Shown: positions 6,513 to 14,885 of the stretch, piece by piece
Layout: each line of letters opens with the position of its first letter
Numbering within the stretch: position 1 is the first letter of the stretch
Assembly (NCBI GenBank): GCA_012512265.1
Contig: JAAZEM010000143.1
Coordinates: 1-46,777 of the forward strand
Source of the DNA: Armatimonadota bacterium
Lineage (GTDB): Bacteria; Armatimonadota; JAAZEB01
Length of the DNA: 46,777 nucleotides
Direction of reading: 5' to 3'
Position numbers and translations under genes: made by a program
The notes under the pieces: generated by a model
Told to the model about the DNA's origin: nothing
Database searches by the model: none
The model's input: the letters and a program-made list of their open reading frames with translations, nothing else

Positions 6513-8477
6513 ATGGCAGATAAAGTTTACTACATTACCACGCCCATCTACTACGTGAACGATGCGCCACACATCGGCCACTTCTCGACGACTGTGGCGG
6601 CCGACGTGCTCGCGCGTTTCCAGCGCCTGCGCGGGCGCCAGGTGCTCTTTGCGACGGGCACCGACGAGCACGCCCCCAAGGTAGCGGAGGCCACTCGCCA
6701 GCGTGGCCTCGAGCCGCAGGCGTTTGTGGACGAGATTGTCCAGGCCTATCTGCGCACGTGGGAGGAAACGCACGTCTCCTACGATGATTTCATCCGCACC
6801 AGTGAGCCTCGGCATCGCGAGGTGGTCTCGCGCGTCTTTCAGCGCCTGCGTGATCAGGGCGACATCTACAAAGGTGTTTACGAAGGCTGGTACTGCGTGC
6901 CGGATGAGACGTTCTGGCAGGAGTCGGAGCTGATCGAGGGCCGCTGCCCCAACCCCGAGTGCCGCCGCCCTGTTCAGAAAGTGCAGGAGGAAAACTGGTT
7001 CTTCCGGCTTTCGAGCTATCAGGATCGCCTTCTGGAGTACTATGAGGCCCACCCGGATGTGCTTCAGCCGGAGTTCCGACGCAATGAGGTCCTCTCCTTC
7101 ATTCGCGGGGGCCTGCGCGATGCCAGCATCACGCGTTCCGCCTACGGCTGGGGCATCCCCGTGCCGGACGACCCATCCAAGGTGATCTACGTCTGGTTTG
7201 ATGCCCTCCTCAATTACATCACGGTGGCAGGCTATCTCTCCGACGAAGAGAAGTTCCGCGACGTGTGGCCGGCCGACCTCCACCTGATGGCCAAAGATAT
7301 CTTCGTCCGCTTCCACGCCACGATGTGGCCTGCTATCCTGATGGCGCTCGACCTGCCGCTGCCTCGGCGGATCTTTGCGCACGGCTTCTGGACCGTCGAC
7401 GGCGAGAAGATCTCCAAATCGAAAGGGAACGCGATCAACCCGCGGAAGTTGGCCGCCGACGTGGCCGAGCGCTCCGGCTCGCGCTACGACGTCGCCATCG
7501 ACGCGCTCCGCTTCTTTATCTTCCGTGAGGTGCCCTTCGGCCTGGATGGCGACTTCTCCACATCGAGCTTCGTCCAGCGCTTCAACGCGGATCTGGCAAA
7601 CGATCTGGGCAACCTGGTAAACCGGAGCATCACCATGCTCCAGCGCTACTTCGAGGGCGTGGTGCCCGCGGCCGAGGTGGATCCGGCTATCGTGGCGGCG
7701 GCGGAGCCGATGCTGCAGGGTCTTCCCGAGGCGATTGAGGGGCTGCGCTTCAACGTGGCGCTCGACCTTATCTGGGGCTTCATCGGCGCGCTGAATAAGT
7801 ATATCGACGAGCGCGCGCCGTGGAAGCTGGCGAAGGAAGCGCAGCAGGATGCGCTGGCGCAAGTGATGTACTCCCTGATCGACGGCATCCGCCTGGTGGC
7901 GTTGGCGGTTTCGCCCTTCATGCCCGAAGCCGCGAAGGAGATCTGGCGCCAGCTGGGCATGGCCGCGCCGATGGAAGCCCAGCGGTGGGAGACGGCGATG
8001 CGCCCCGGCCTCCTGCCCGCGGCGACTGCGACCGCATCGCCTGAGCCGATCTTCCGGCGGATCGAGGAGAAGAGCGCCCCAGCGAAGGAGAAGAAGATGG
8101 CAGAGCCCGCGGCTCCCGCGCCGGCCCCCTCCCCGGCCGAGGCGGAGAAGCCAACCGTCACGTTCGATGAGTTCAAGCGCCTGGATCTGCGCGTCGCCCA
8201 AATCGAGGCCGCCGAGCGCATCCCCAAGGCCGACAAGCTGTTGAAGCTCACCGTGAACACGGGGAAGGACACGCGCACCGTGGTCGCCGGTATCGCCCAG
8301 TGGTATGAGCCGGAAAGCCTGGTCGGACGCAAGATCATCCTGATCTGCAACCTCGCCCCGGCGAAGATCCGCGGCGTCGAATCGCAAGGGATGCTGCTGG
8401 CCGCCGATGGCCCGGACGGCAGCGCCGTTCTTCTCCAGCCGGAAAAAGACGTTCCGGTGGGCAGTAGCATCCGGTAG
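6513..8477 (+). CDS. metG: Methionyl-tRNA synthetase
   Basis: Charges tRNA-Met with methionine, 654 residues. The class-I signatures are HIGH at 20-23 (APHIGHF) and the KMSKS variant KISKS at 299-303. The connective-peptide knuckle reads WYCVPDETFW...GRCPNPECRRP: the second Cys of the first pair is Asp, so zinc binding may be altered or absent, a variation known in some MetRS groups. The anticodon-binding domain follows. After a Pro/Ala/Lys-rich linker, a C-terminal EMAP/Trbp111-like tRNA-binding domain occupies about 551-654 (FDEFKRLDLRVAQIEAAERI ... GIAQWYEPESLVGRKI ... ESQGMLLAA), as in homodimeric bacterial MetRS. It lies in a run with fmdB-like upstream and the DUF362 gene 59 bases downstream. 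Confidence 0.97.
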   Translation: MADKVYYITTPIYYVNDAPHIGHFSTTVAADVLARFQRLRGRQVLFATGTDEHAPKVAEATRQRGLEPQAFVDEIVQAYLRTWEETHVSYDDFIRTSEPRHREVVSRVFQRLRDQGDIYKGVYEGWYCVPDETFWQESELIEGRCPNPECRRPVQKVQEENWFFRLSSYQDRLLEYYEAHPDVLQPEFRRNEVLSFIRGGLRDASITRSAYGWGIPVPDDPSKVIYVWFDALLNYITVAGYLSDEEKFRDVWPADLHLMAKDIFVRFHATMWPAILMALDLPLPRRIFAHGFWTVDGEKISKSKGNAINPRKLAADVAERSGSRYDVAIDALRFFIFREVPFGLDGDFSTSSFVQRFNADLANDLGNLVNRSITMLQRYFEGVVPAAEVDPAIVAAAEPMLQGLPEAIEGLRFNVALDLIWGFIGALNKYIDERAPWKLAKEAQQDALAQVMYSLIDGIRLVALAVSPFMPEAAKEIWRQLGMAAPMEAQRWETAMRPGLLPAATATASPEPIFRRIEEKSAPAKEKKMAEPAAPAPAPSPAEAEKPTVTFDEFKRLDLRVAQIEAAERIPKADKLLKLTVNTGKDTRTVVAGIAQWYEPESLVGRKIILICNLAPAKIRGVESQGMLLAADGPDGSAVLLQPEKDVPVGSSIR

Positions 8478-8536
8478 AACCTCTTCACCGCCGCCCGCTG
8501 GCATCCATCCTGCATCCCGATATGCGGGAGGGCGGG

Positions 8537-9778
8537 ATGCGCGAGCGGGTGGCGGTAATCCGGTGTAGGGCCGAGGCGGGGTCAGAGGAGATCGCGCGCG
8601 CGGCACAGCGCGCTGTCAGAGCGCTGCCCGGCCTTGATAGCGCCCTGGCGGGCGCCCGGCGCGTGGTCATCAAGATTAACGCCGGCGTGGATCGTCGGGT
8701 GCTCACCTCTGGTCGGCAAACGGAGCTCACTGATCCGGCGGTGGTGGTTGGGGTCATCCGCGCGCTGCGCGACGTGACGGATGCGGAGCTGCTGGTCGGC
8801 GATGCTCCGACCGATGAGAGTGCCCCTCACCTCTACGAGTGCCTCGGCTACCCCGAATGCCTCGCCTTCGACCGGAAGACCCGGTTAGTGGATTTCGGTC
8901 GCCCCCCCTACCTGGCGGTGCCTGTGCCAGGCGATCCGCTGATGTTCCGCGAATACCGCCTGAACGCCGAGCTGGCTGCCGCCAGTGTGGTGGTTTCCAT
9001 CGCCAAGATGAAGGCGCATCGCGCGATGGGCGCCACGCTCTCCATCAAGAATCTCTTTGGCCTGACGCCACCGCGCGTCTACGGCCGCCCACGCCACTAC
9101 CTGCACGACCGCCTGATCCGCCTGCCGCGCGTGTTGGTTGACCTGGTGATGCTTCTGAAGCCGGTGCTCAACGTTGTGGATGGCGTGGTGGCAGCCAACC
9201 ACGGTGAATGGCAGGGCACGCCGGTTCAGCCGGGGCTGATCCTCGCGGGGAGGAACGCCGTCGCCGTGGACGCGGTGGGGATGCGCGCCATGGGGTTTGA
9301 CCCGGAGGCCGATTACCCGCAGGCGCCCTTTTACTATCGCCAGAACGCGGTGAAGCTGGCCGCCGAAGCGGGCCTCGGGCCGGTGCGCGAGGATGCGATC
9401 GAGGTGGTGGGTGATGGTCTTCCCGAGACGCTGCACCGATTCGCTGTCTTGCCCTATGGAGAGGGCATCGAGGCGCGCGAGGCGGAGCTCCGCCGTGGTG
9501 CGCAGGTTGCCCTCGACTACGTGGCCGGCCGATCCCGCTTCCTGGATCGCTATCGAAACCGTATCGTGGCGTTTCGCGGGAACCAAGTGCTCTGGTCGGC
9601 GCGCACGGTGGATGAGATGATCCGGATCGAGCGCACCTGGTGCCAGGGGCCGTGGGACGCGCCGGAGTTCATGGTGCGCGTTCTCCCCGAAGAGGATGAG
9701 ATTGAGTGCCTGGAGGCATACACGGAGGTACTGCGGGCTGGCCGCGAAGAGAGGGTGGCGACCGGGCGAGTGATGTGA
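8537..9778 (+). CDS. DUF362 domain-containing protein
   Basis: 413-residue protein of the DUF362 family. Family-like segments are an N-terminal VVIKINAG motif, a TDPAVVVGVIRALRD helix, a LLVGDAP strand, VVSIAKMKAHRAMGATLSIKN in the middle, and VDGVVAANHGEWQGTPVQPG followed by NAVAVDAVGMRAMGFDP. No iron-sulfur ferredoxin cluster is appended, unlike in some relatives. The molecular function of DUF362 is not established. I preferred the ATG at 8537 to one at 8522 because GGGAGGG lies 4 bases before it. It is downstream of metG in the same direction; the meaning of this pairing is unclear. Confidence 0.8.
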   Translation: MRERVAVIRCRAEAGSEEIARAAQRAVRALPGLDSALAGARRVVIKINAGVDRRVLTSGRQTELTDPAVVVGVIRALRDVTDAELLVGDAPTDESAPHLYECLGYPECLAFDRKTRLVDFGRPPYLAVPVPGDPLMFREYRLNAELAAASVVVSIAKMKAHRAMGATLSIKNLFGLTPPRVYGRPRHYLHDRLIRLPRVLVDLVMLLKPVLNVVDGVVAANHGEWQGTPVQPGLILAGRNAVAVDAVGMRAMGFDPEADYPQAPFYYRQNAVKLAAEAGLGPVREDAIEVVGDGLPETLHRFAVLPYGEGIEAREAELRRGAQVALDYVAGRSRFLDRYRNRIVAFRGNQVLWSARTVDEMIRIERTWCQGPWDAPEFMVRVLPEEDEIECLEAYTEVLRAGREERVATGRVM

Positions 9779-9840
9779 GGGGACGGATCCTGCGAAGGCA
9801 GGAGGGAGGTCGGATGCCCGGCTGAGGTGTCTGCGGCTGC

Positions 9841-12351
9841 ATGGAGCAGGCGGGCGTGGCATCGGCCGTGAGAGAGAGCTTCCGAAAGCGGGTTTCCCGG
9901 GCGAGCCTCGGGGGAAAAGTGGCTCGTGTGGTGGTCCCCAAGGGATGGGGGCGGATGGTGGAGATGATGGGGGACACCTTCAGGGAGCAGATGCCGGAAC
10001 ACCTGGAGGGTGCCGTGCGGGACCTTCTGGATGAAGGGGAGGAACCGCGGATCACTCTCAGCGCCGACCTTGACCGGAATGCCCGATTCGGCGGGTCGTC
10101 CTGGCTGATTGCTACGAATCGCCGCCTGCTCATCCTCAGCCCGATGGGGAAGCCCTCTTCACTCGCGCCCGCTGGCGAGTCGCGCAAGCCGAAGCGAAGG
10201 CGTTGGTGTCTGCCAGGCAGAGAGGCCCTTGAGGTGCCCCTGCTCCCACCACCGTACCACTTGATCCATGTTCCGCTGGCGAAAGCCGTTGAGGTGAAGG
10301 CGCGCGAGACGGTGGGGGGCGGCGTCTTGCAGGTGGGGTTCCAGGCAGAGGAAGAGGGAGCCCCGCCGGTGCGCGTCGATCTGCTGCGCTTCTCGCGCAC
10401 TCATCTGCTGCGCATTGGCGAAGCCGCGCAGTTGATTGAGAGGATGCGCCAGGAGCTGGCCGGCCAGGAGAAGGCGGGAGCGGCCATCGGGAATAGGCGA
10501 AAACGGAGCCGTGCGCGCTGCGAGCGATGTGGGCGTGTGCTGCCTCCAGGGTCGGATACCTGCCCGGCGTGCGTGAACAAAGGGAAGGTGCTCATCCGTC
10601 TCCTGGGCTATCTGGGGCCCTACTGGAAGCTCTCGGTGCTCTCACTGCTGGCCAGTATTGGCTTGACGGCTCTGGCGCTCACGCCGCCCTACCTGATGCG
10701 TCTCCTGATCGATGAGGTGCTGACGCCGCGCAAGAACGCCCACCTTCTCTTCGTAATCACGGGGATCCTGGCGGCGGTGCACCTGGTCCGCCTGGCCGTT
10801 GGTGCCGGACGCGACTGGCTGAACTCCTGGCTGGGGCAGCGGGTTTATTTCGATCTGCGTACTCAGATTTACCGGCATGTGCAGCGGCTCTCGATGGGCT
10901 TCTACGACCGCAAGCAGGTAGGTGGGGTGCTATCGCGCATCACCAGTGATGCCGGCACGCTCCACTACTTCCTCGTTGGCAGCGCTCAGAACCTGCTGAT
11001 CCACACGCTCACCGTCGCGGGGATCGCAGTGATGCTTTTCGTGATGAACTGGCGCCTGGCGCTGATCGTGCTGATGCCGACGCCGCTCTTGATCGTGGGT
11101 ACGTTCTGGTTTGGCCGGCGCGTGCGGGTGGTCTATCGCCGTTACTGGCGGCTGATCTCCAGCATCAACTCGCTGCTCGTCTCCACGATCTCCGGGGCGC
11201 GCGTGGTGAAGTCGTTCGGGCAGGAGAGCCGCGAGGTGGGGCGTTTCGAGGACCGCAGCGATGAGTTCCGCAACACGTCGCTCGCCGCCGCCCGGCTCAG
11301 TGTCATCTACTACCCCTCCATGGCGCTGATCACGGTGATCAGCACCATCCTGATCTGGCTCGTCGGCGGGCAGCAGGTGCTCGCGGGCACGCTTAGCCTG
11401 GGGATGCTGACGGCGTTCACCTCCTACATGTGGCAGTTCTACGCGCCGATCTCCGTGTTGTGCGAGATCAATAACGTGCTGCAGCAAACCGCCACCGCCG
11501 CCGAGCGCGTCTTTGAAGTCCTGGACACCGAGCCGGACGTGGCAGAATCGCCCAACGCAATCACGCTCGACCGGATCGAGGGGCATATCGAGTTTCGGGA
11601 TGTCTGCTTCTCCTATGACGAAGCGGAGGCGCTGGAGCCGCTGCTCAAGAACATCAACCTGGTCGTCCAGCCGGGCGAGATGATCGGCCTGGTGGGTGCG
11701 AGCGGCTCGGGAAAGACGACGCTGGTCAACCTGCTGCTTCGGTTCTACGACCCGACCTCGGGGCAGATCCTGATCGACGGGCATGACCTGCGCGACGTGA
11801 AGCTCCGCTGCCTGCGCGAGCAGATGGCGGTGGTGCTCCAGGAACCGTATCTCTTCAAGGGCACGATTGCCGAGAATATCGCCTATGGCCGGCCCGACGC
11901 GACGCGCGAGCAGATCATCGAGGCGGCGCGTGCCGCCAATGCCCATGACTTCATCATCAAGTTCCCGGATGGCTACGACACCGAGGTGGGCGAGCGCGGA
12001 GGTCGTCTCTCCGGCGGCGAGCGGCAGCGCGTCTCCATTGCGCGCGCCCTGCTGAATGACCCGCGCATCCTGATCCTCGACGAGGCGACCGCGTCCGTGG
12101 ATACCGAGACGGAGAAGCAGATTCAAGAAGCCCTCGAACAGCTAATGAAAGGGCGGACCTGCTTCGCGATTGCGCATCGCCTCTCCACGCTGCGCATGGC
12201 GACGCGCCTGGTCGTTCTGGATGGCGGCAGGATCGCGGAGATCGGCACCCACGAGGAGTTGATCGCCAAAGATGGCATCTACGCCAAGCTCGTCAAGATC
12301 CAGTCGGAGATGGCGAAATCGATTGCGCCGCCAGGAGAGGTGGGGCGTTGA
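9841..12351 (+). CDS. ABC exporter (permease-ATPase fusion) with N-terminal PH-like and zinc-ribbon extension
   Basis: 836-residue half-transporter. The C-terminal two thirds are a standard type-I exporter: six membrane helices (about 255-560), then an ATPase with Walker A GASGSGKTT (about 618-626), signature LSGGERQR (723-730) and Walker B ILILDEA (about 743-749). The first 250 residues are unusual. Residues 50-200 hold a beta-rich region with WLIATNRRLLILS, like bacterial PH-type domains, and 227-244 form a Cys4 ribbon (CERCGRVLPP...CPAC). The next gene, DUF1854, begins 11 bases after the stop and is known to accompany this exporter type. Such pairs have been annotated as cyanophycin-metabolism-associated, but no cyanophycin gene is visible here. 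The substrate is unknown. The start is the least certain part: a later ATG (M39) is also possible. Confidence 0.88.
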   Translation: MEQAGVASAVRESFRKRVSRASLGGKVARVVVPKGWGRMVEMMGDTFREQMPEHLEGAVRDLLDEGEEPRITLSADLDRNARFGGSSWLIATNRRLLILSPMGKPSSLAPAGESRKPKRRRWCLPGREALEVPLLPPPYHLIHVPLAKAVEVKARETVGGGVLQVGFQAEEEGAPPVRVDLLRFSRTHLLRIGEAAQLIERMRQELAGQEKAGAAIGNRRKRSRARCERCGRVLPPGSDTCPACVNKGKVLIRLLGYLGPYWKLSVLSLLASIGLTALALTPPYLMRLLIDEVLTPRKNAHLLFVITGILAAVHLVRLAVGAGRDWLNSWLGQRVYFDLRTQIYRHVQRLSMGFYDRKQVGGVLSRITSDAGTLHYFLVGSAQNLLIHTLTVAGIAVMLFVMNWRLALIVLMPTPLLIVGTFWFGRRVRVVYRRYWRLISSINSLLVSTISGARVVKSFGQESREVGRFEDRSDEFRNTSLAAARLSVIYYPSMALITVISTILIWLVGGQQVLAGTLSLGMLTAFTSYMWQFYAPISVLCEINNVLQQTATAAERVFEVLDTEPDVAESPNAITLDRIEGHIEFRDVCFSYDEAEALEPLLKNINLVVQPGEMIGLVGASGSGKTTLVNLLLRFYDPTSGQILIDGHDLRDVKLRCLREQMAVVLQEPYLFKGTIAENIAYGRPDATREQIIEAARAANAHDFIIKFPDGYDTEVGERGGRLSGGERQRVSIARALLNDPRILILDEATASVDTETEKQIQEALEQLMKGRTCFAIAHRLSTLRMATRLVVLDGGRIAEIGTHEELIAKDGIYAKLVKIQSEMAKSIAPPGEVGR

Positions 12352-12362
12352 GGAGCACTCAG

Positions 12363-12833
12363 ATGCGCGATGAGGGCACGATCCGGCTTGCGTACGACGT
12401 GATGGGTCGTTTCCTGCTGCACCGCGGCGCGGAGCCGCCCATTCCGGTGCGGCCCGTTCGCCTCTTCCCTCTCTCGGACCCCGAAGGCTACATCCTTCTC
12501 CTCGACCACGAGGAGAAGGAAGTGACGCTCATCCGCAACATGAAGGAGCTCGATCCCGCCTCACGGCAGGCGCTTCGACAGGAGCTTGAGACCGCCTACA
12601 TCGTCCCAGAGGTGTTGTGCATCGAGAGCATCGAAGAGGAGTTCGGCGTGCTTCACTTCGTGGCCCACACGGATCGGGGCCCCCGCCGCTTCGACGTGCG
12701 CGGCCGCGGCGAGATCCAGTTCGTGCGCCCGGGATACTACATCATCCGCGACATCGACGGGAACCGCTTCGATATTCCCAACCTCTTCGCGCTGGACGCC
12801 CGCAGCCTGGCCCTGCTCGACCCGTACCTGTAG
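12363..12833 (+). CDS. DUF1854 protein, partner of the ABC exporter
   Basis: 156-residue DUF1854 protein. Matching features are PVRPVRLFPLSDPEGYILLLD near the start, an acidic helical middle, a THRGP-like HTDRGPRRFDVRGRGEI strand block, and RDIDGNRFDIPNLFALD near the C-terminus. The ABC exporter stops at 12351 and an AGGAG lies at 12351-12355, seven bases before the chosen ATG. A TTG overlapping the exporter stop is a weaker alternative. DUF1854 genes are typically found beside this type of exporter, so an accessory or regulatory role for it is likely, but no activity is established. Confidence 0.82.
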   Translation: MRDEGTIRLAYDVMGRFLLHRGAEPPIPVRPVRLFPLSDPEGYILLLDHEEKEVTLIRNMKELDPASRQALRQELETAYIVPEVLCIESIEEEFGVLHFVAHTDRGPRRFDVRGRGEIQFVRPGYYIIRDIDGNRFDIPNLFALDARSLALLDPYL

Positions 12834-12856
12834 CGGGGTCCGCAGGCATCGCGCCG

Positions 12857-13107
12857 CCTTCGATACCACGGATGGGATGGACGCGCGCACGCGCGGAGCT
12901 CGAAGCTCCGCGCTGCTTCCCGGCAAAGCCCCTCCGGGGCTCCCCCTCTTGGCTCCCGCCACTTCCAGTTGCCCGGAAATGTGGTCCGGCCCAGCCCGGC
13001 AGGGCTTCGCTCACGAGCAGCGCGGTGATTTGTCGCCACGCGCCGGGTTGCGTGTTACCTTCGAGGTTTCGGTTCCCTATCTCGGAATCCCGGTCCGGCC
13101 AGGATCC
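12857..13107 (+). repeat. Dispersed palindromic repeat, copy R1
   Basis: Intergenic copy between the DUF1854 and aroK genes. Modules in order are CCTTCGATACCACGGATGGG; a perfect 10-bp hairpin GCGCGGAGCT/AGCTCCGCGC (12891-12913); an AGCCCC/GGGGCT hairpin (12927-12941); a variable spacer; GGCAGGGCTTCGC; and AGCAGCGCGG (13016-13025), which pairs with CCGCGCTGCT (12908-12917). The tail has CGCGCCGGGTTGCG and TATCTCGGAATCCC. The nested stems could fold into a long hairpin in RNA or DNA. Confidence 0.85.
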
Positions 13108-13148
13108 GGGGGGGCCTCCGGCGTATCAAGCCTTGGAGAGAGTCGGGC

Positions 13149-13700
13149 ATGAGCAATCTTTTGTTGATAGGCGCGCGTGCTTCGGGCAAGACGGCCGTGG
13201 GAAGGCGCGCGGCGACGCTGTTAGGCGAGGGCTGGGGCTTCCTCGAGATGGACGAGGCGCTGGTGGAGCGTCTGGGCATGCCGATTGCCGAGTTCTTCCG
13301 CGTCCACGGAGAGGAGGCGTTCCGGCGTGAGGAGCGTGCCCTGCTGGAGGAGGTGGGCCGCGGGCAGCGCCGCGTGGTCGCCTGCGGTGGGGGCGTGGCC
13401 GGCACTGCCGAGAGCCTGGCCCTGGCACGCGCCACAGGCACCCTCGTCTGGCTCGATACCCCCGTGCCGGAGCTGATCGCGCGCCGCCTGGCCGACCCGG
13501 ATGAGGCCGCACGCCCGGCCCTGCTGCACGAACTCGCCGAGCTGAAGCGCCAAGATTTGGAGGGCTATTTGCGCGTGGAGGTGCCGACAATCCTGGCGCG
13601 CCGGCAGGCGTTCTACGCCGGGGCTGACTTCACGCTCTACACGGCCGGGCTGAGCGTCGAGCGCCTGGCGCAGATCGTCGCCGCGCTCGCGCGCCGCTAA
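13149..13700 (+). CDS. aroK: Shikimate kinase
   Basis: Phosphorylates shikimate at the 3-hydroxyl using ATP, in the aromatic amino acid pathway; 183 residues, a normal length. The Walker A loop is GARASGKT (8-15). Shikimate-binding residues are in place: Asp35 in EMDEAL, Arg59 in EEAFRREE, and the CGGG loop at 79-82. The lid region has ARPALL, and RRQAFYAGADF follows where the adenine-contact Arg normally sits. The P-loop departs from the common GxMGxGKS form but keeps the key Lys. It follows repeat R1, not other aro genes, and is the last gene of the plus-strand run. Confidence 0.92.
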   Translation: MSNLLLIGARASGKTAVGRRAATLLGEGWGFLEMDEALVERLGMPIAEFFRVHGEEAFRREERALLEEVGRGQRRVVACGGGVAGTAESLALARATGTLVWLDTPVPELIARRLADPDEAARPALLHELAELKRQDLEGYLRVEVPTILARRQAFYAGADFTLYTAGLSVERLAQIVAALARR

Positions 13701-13704
13701 CCCG

Positions 13705-13863
13705 CATTATTCGTCAGAATAATGAAAAGAAGTCTCTCCTTGCTGGGCGTGGCACGGCTTCGCGGGCACTGCCCCCGAAAACACTCTACCTCCGGACGCT
13801 CGTGGCGGCAACGGCGTGCTACTAGGCAAGAGTCTTCTTTTGAAGTATTCTGGTGAATACTTC
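13705..13863. repeat. AT-rich imperfect inverted repeat with hairpin ends
   Basis: The left end has CATTATTC-GTCA-GAATAATG (13705-13724) followed by AAAAGAAGTCTCTCCTTGC. The right end has GCAAGAGTCTTCTTTT followed by GAAGTATTC-TGGT-GAATACTTC (13842-13863). The two ends are inverted copies of each other around about 80 bases of GC-rich sequence. It sits between convergent aroK and epimerase genes, so it may serve as a terminator region or be a small mobile-element remnant. No gene is seen in 13701-13913. Confidence 0.55.
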
Positions 13864-13913
13864 GGGCTAAAGGGCATGGGCCGCCACGTCCGGCAAACCC
13901 GGCGCGGGATGGC

Positions 13914-14885
13914 TCATTTGGCCTGGGCGCGGCGGTGTTCAGAGACGGCCCAGCGGATCGTGCGCGCCATCCCCTCCTCGAAGCTTACCTGGGGCGTCCA
14001 GCCGAGTATCTCTCGCGCGCGGGAGATATCGGCCTCCATGTGTCGTTGGTCACCCGGGCGCACCGGGGTGTAGCGGATCTCCCAATCGGCCCGGCTGTGG
14101 CCCAGCGCCTCCAAGGTCACATCCACCAGCTGGTTGATGCTCTTGCGCGTGCCCGTGCCCAGGTTCATCACCTCGCCGTAGGACCGCGGGTTCTCCAGGG
14201 CGCCCACCCAGGCATCCACCACGTCGCTGATATAGACGAAATCCCGGCTCTGCTCGCCATCGCTGTGGATCGTGATCGGCTCGCCTTTCAGCACGTTCGC
14301 CATGAAGATCGTCACCACGCCCTGATAGTAGTTGGAAAGGCTCTGGCGCTCGCCATACACGTTGAACATCCGGAAGGCGGTGACGTTCAGCGGGAAGTCG
14401 AGGTCCGGGCGCTCAGCGGTGGCGAAGACGTAGCGCTCCGCGGCATACTTGGTGATGCCGTAGTAGGAGATCGGCCGACAGGGGTGCGTCTCCGGCGTGG
14501 GTACCTGGGTGACGTGGCCGTAGCAGACCATGCTGCTGGCATAAAGGAGCCGGGTCACGCGGTGGCGGATGCACCCCTGGAGAATATTCAGGGTGCCGCG
14601 GGTGTTCACATCGAGATCGGTGCCCGGATCATCAAACGACTTGATCGTGGACGCCTGGCCCGCGATGTGGTAGACGACATCGAGGCCGCCCAAAGCCGTG
14701 AAGGCGCGCTCCACATCCTCGGGCGAGCGGACGTCGCCACGGATGTAGCAGGCGCCAGTCGGCACGTTTGCCGCGAAGCCGGTGCTCTCGTTGTCGAGCA
14801 CTACCACCTGGTGGCCGTCGGCCAGAAGCCGCTCGGCGATATGGCTGCCGATGAACCCGGCGCCTCCAGTCACGAGAATTCTCAA
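13914..14885 (-). CDS. NAD-dependent nucleotide-sugar epimerase/dehydratase
   Basis: 323-residue extended short-chain dehydrogenase/reductase. The NAD-binding loop GGAGFIG is at 7-13, and the catalytic Tyr-x3-Lys is in SYYGITKYAAER, with Ser in YASSMV before it. C-terminal blocks FRMFNVYGERQ and SRDFVYISDVVDAW are typical of UDP-glucose 4-epimerase-like enzymes. Its product could be a galactose-, glucuronate- or 6-deoxysugar-type nucleotide sugar; sequence alone does not decide. The start is a TTG whose codon overlaps the TGA stop of the glycosyltransferase (TTGA), with GAGGAGG 10 bases upstream; a longer frame reads back through the other gene and is not real. The tight coupling suggests the sugar is used by the adjacent glycosyltransferase. 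Confidence 0.9.
   Translation of the reverse strand: MRILVTGGAGFIGSHIAERLLADGHQVVVLDNESTGFAANVPTGACYIRGDVRSPEDVERAFTALGGLDVVYHIAGQASTIKSFDDPGTDLDVNTRGTLNILQGCIRHRVTRLLYASSMVCYGHVTQVPTPETHPCRPISYYGITKYAAERYVFATAERPDLDFPLNVTAFRMFNVYGERQSLSNYYQGVVTIFMANVLKGEPITIHSDGEQSRDFVYISDVVDAWVGALENPRSYGEVMNLGTGTRKSINQLVDVTLEALGHSRADWEIRYTPVRPGDQRHMEADISRAREILGWTPQVSFEEGMARTIRWAVSEHRRAQAK

Noticed and set aside
4367..6514. Minus-strand open frame of 715 codons across the ppiC-like gene
   Set aside because: It is antisense to a well-supported foldase gene and has low-complexity Leu/Arg-rich content.
6309..8606. Minus-strand open frame of 765 codons across metG
   Set aside because: It is antisense to methionyl-tRNA synthetase, has no signature motifs and has no ribosome binding site.
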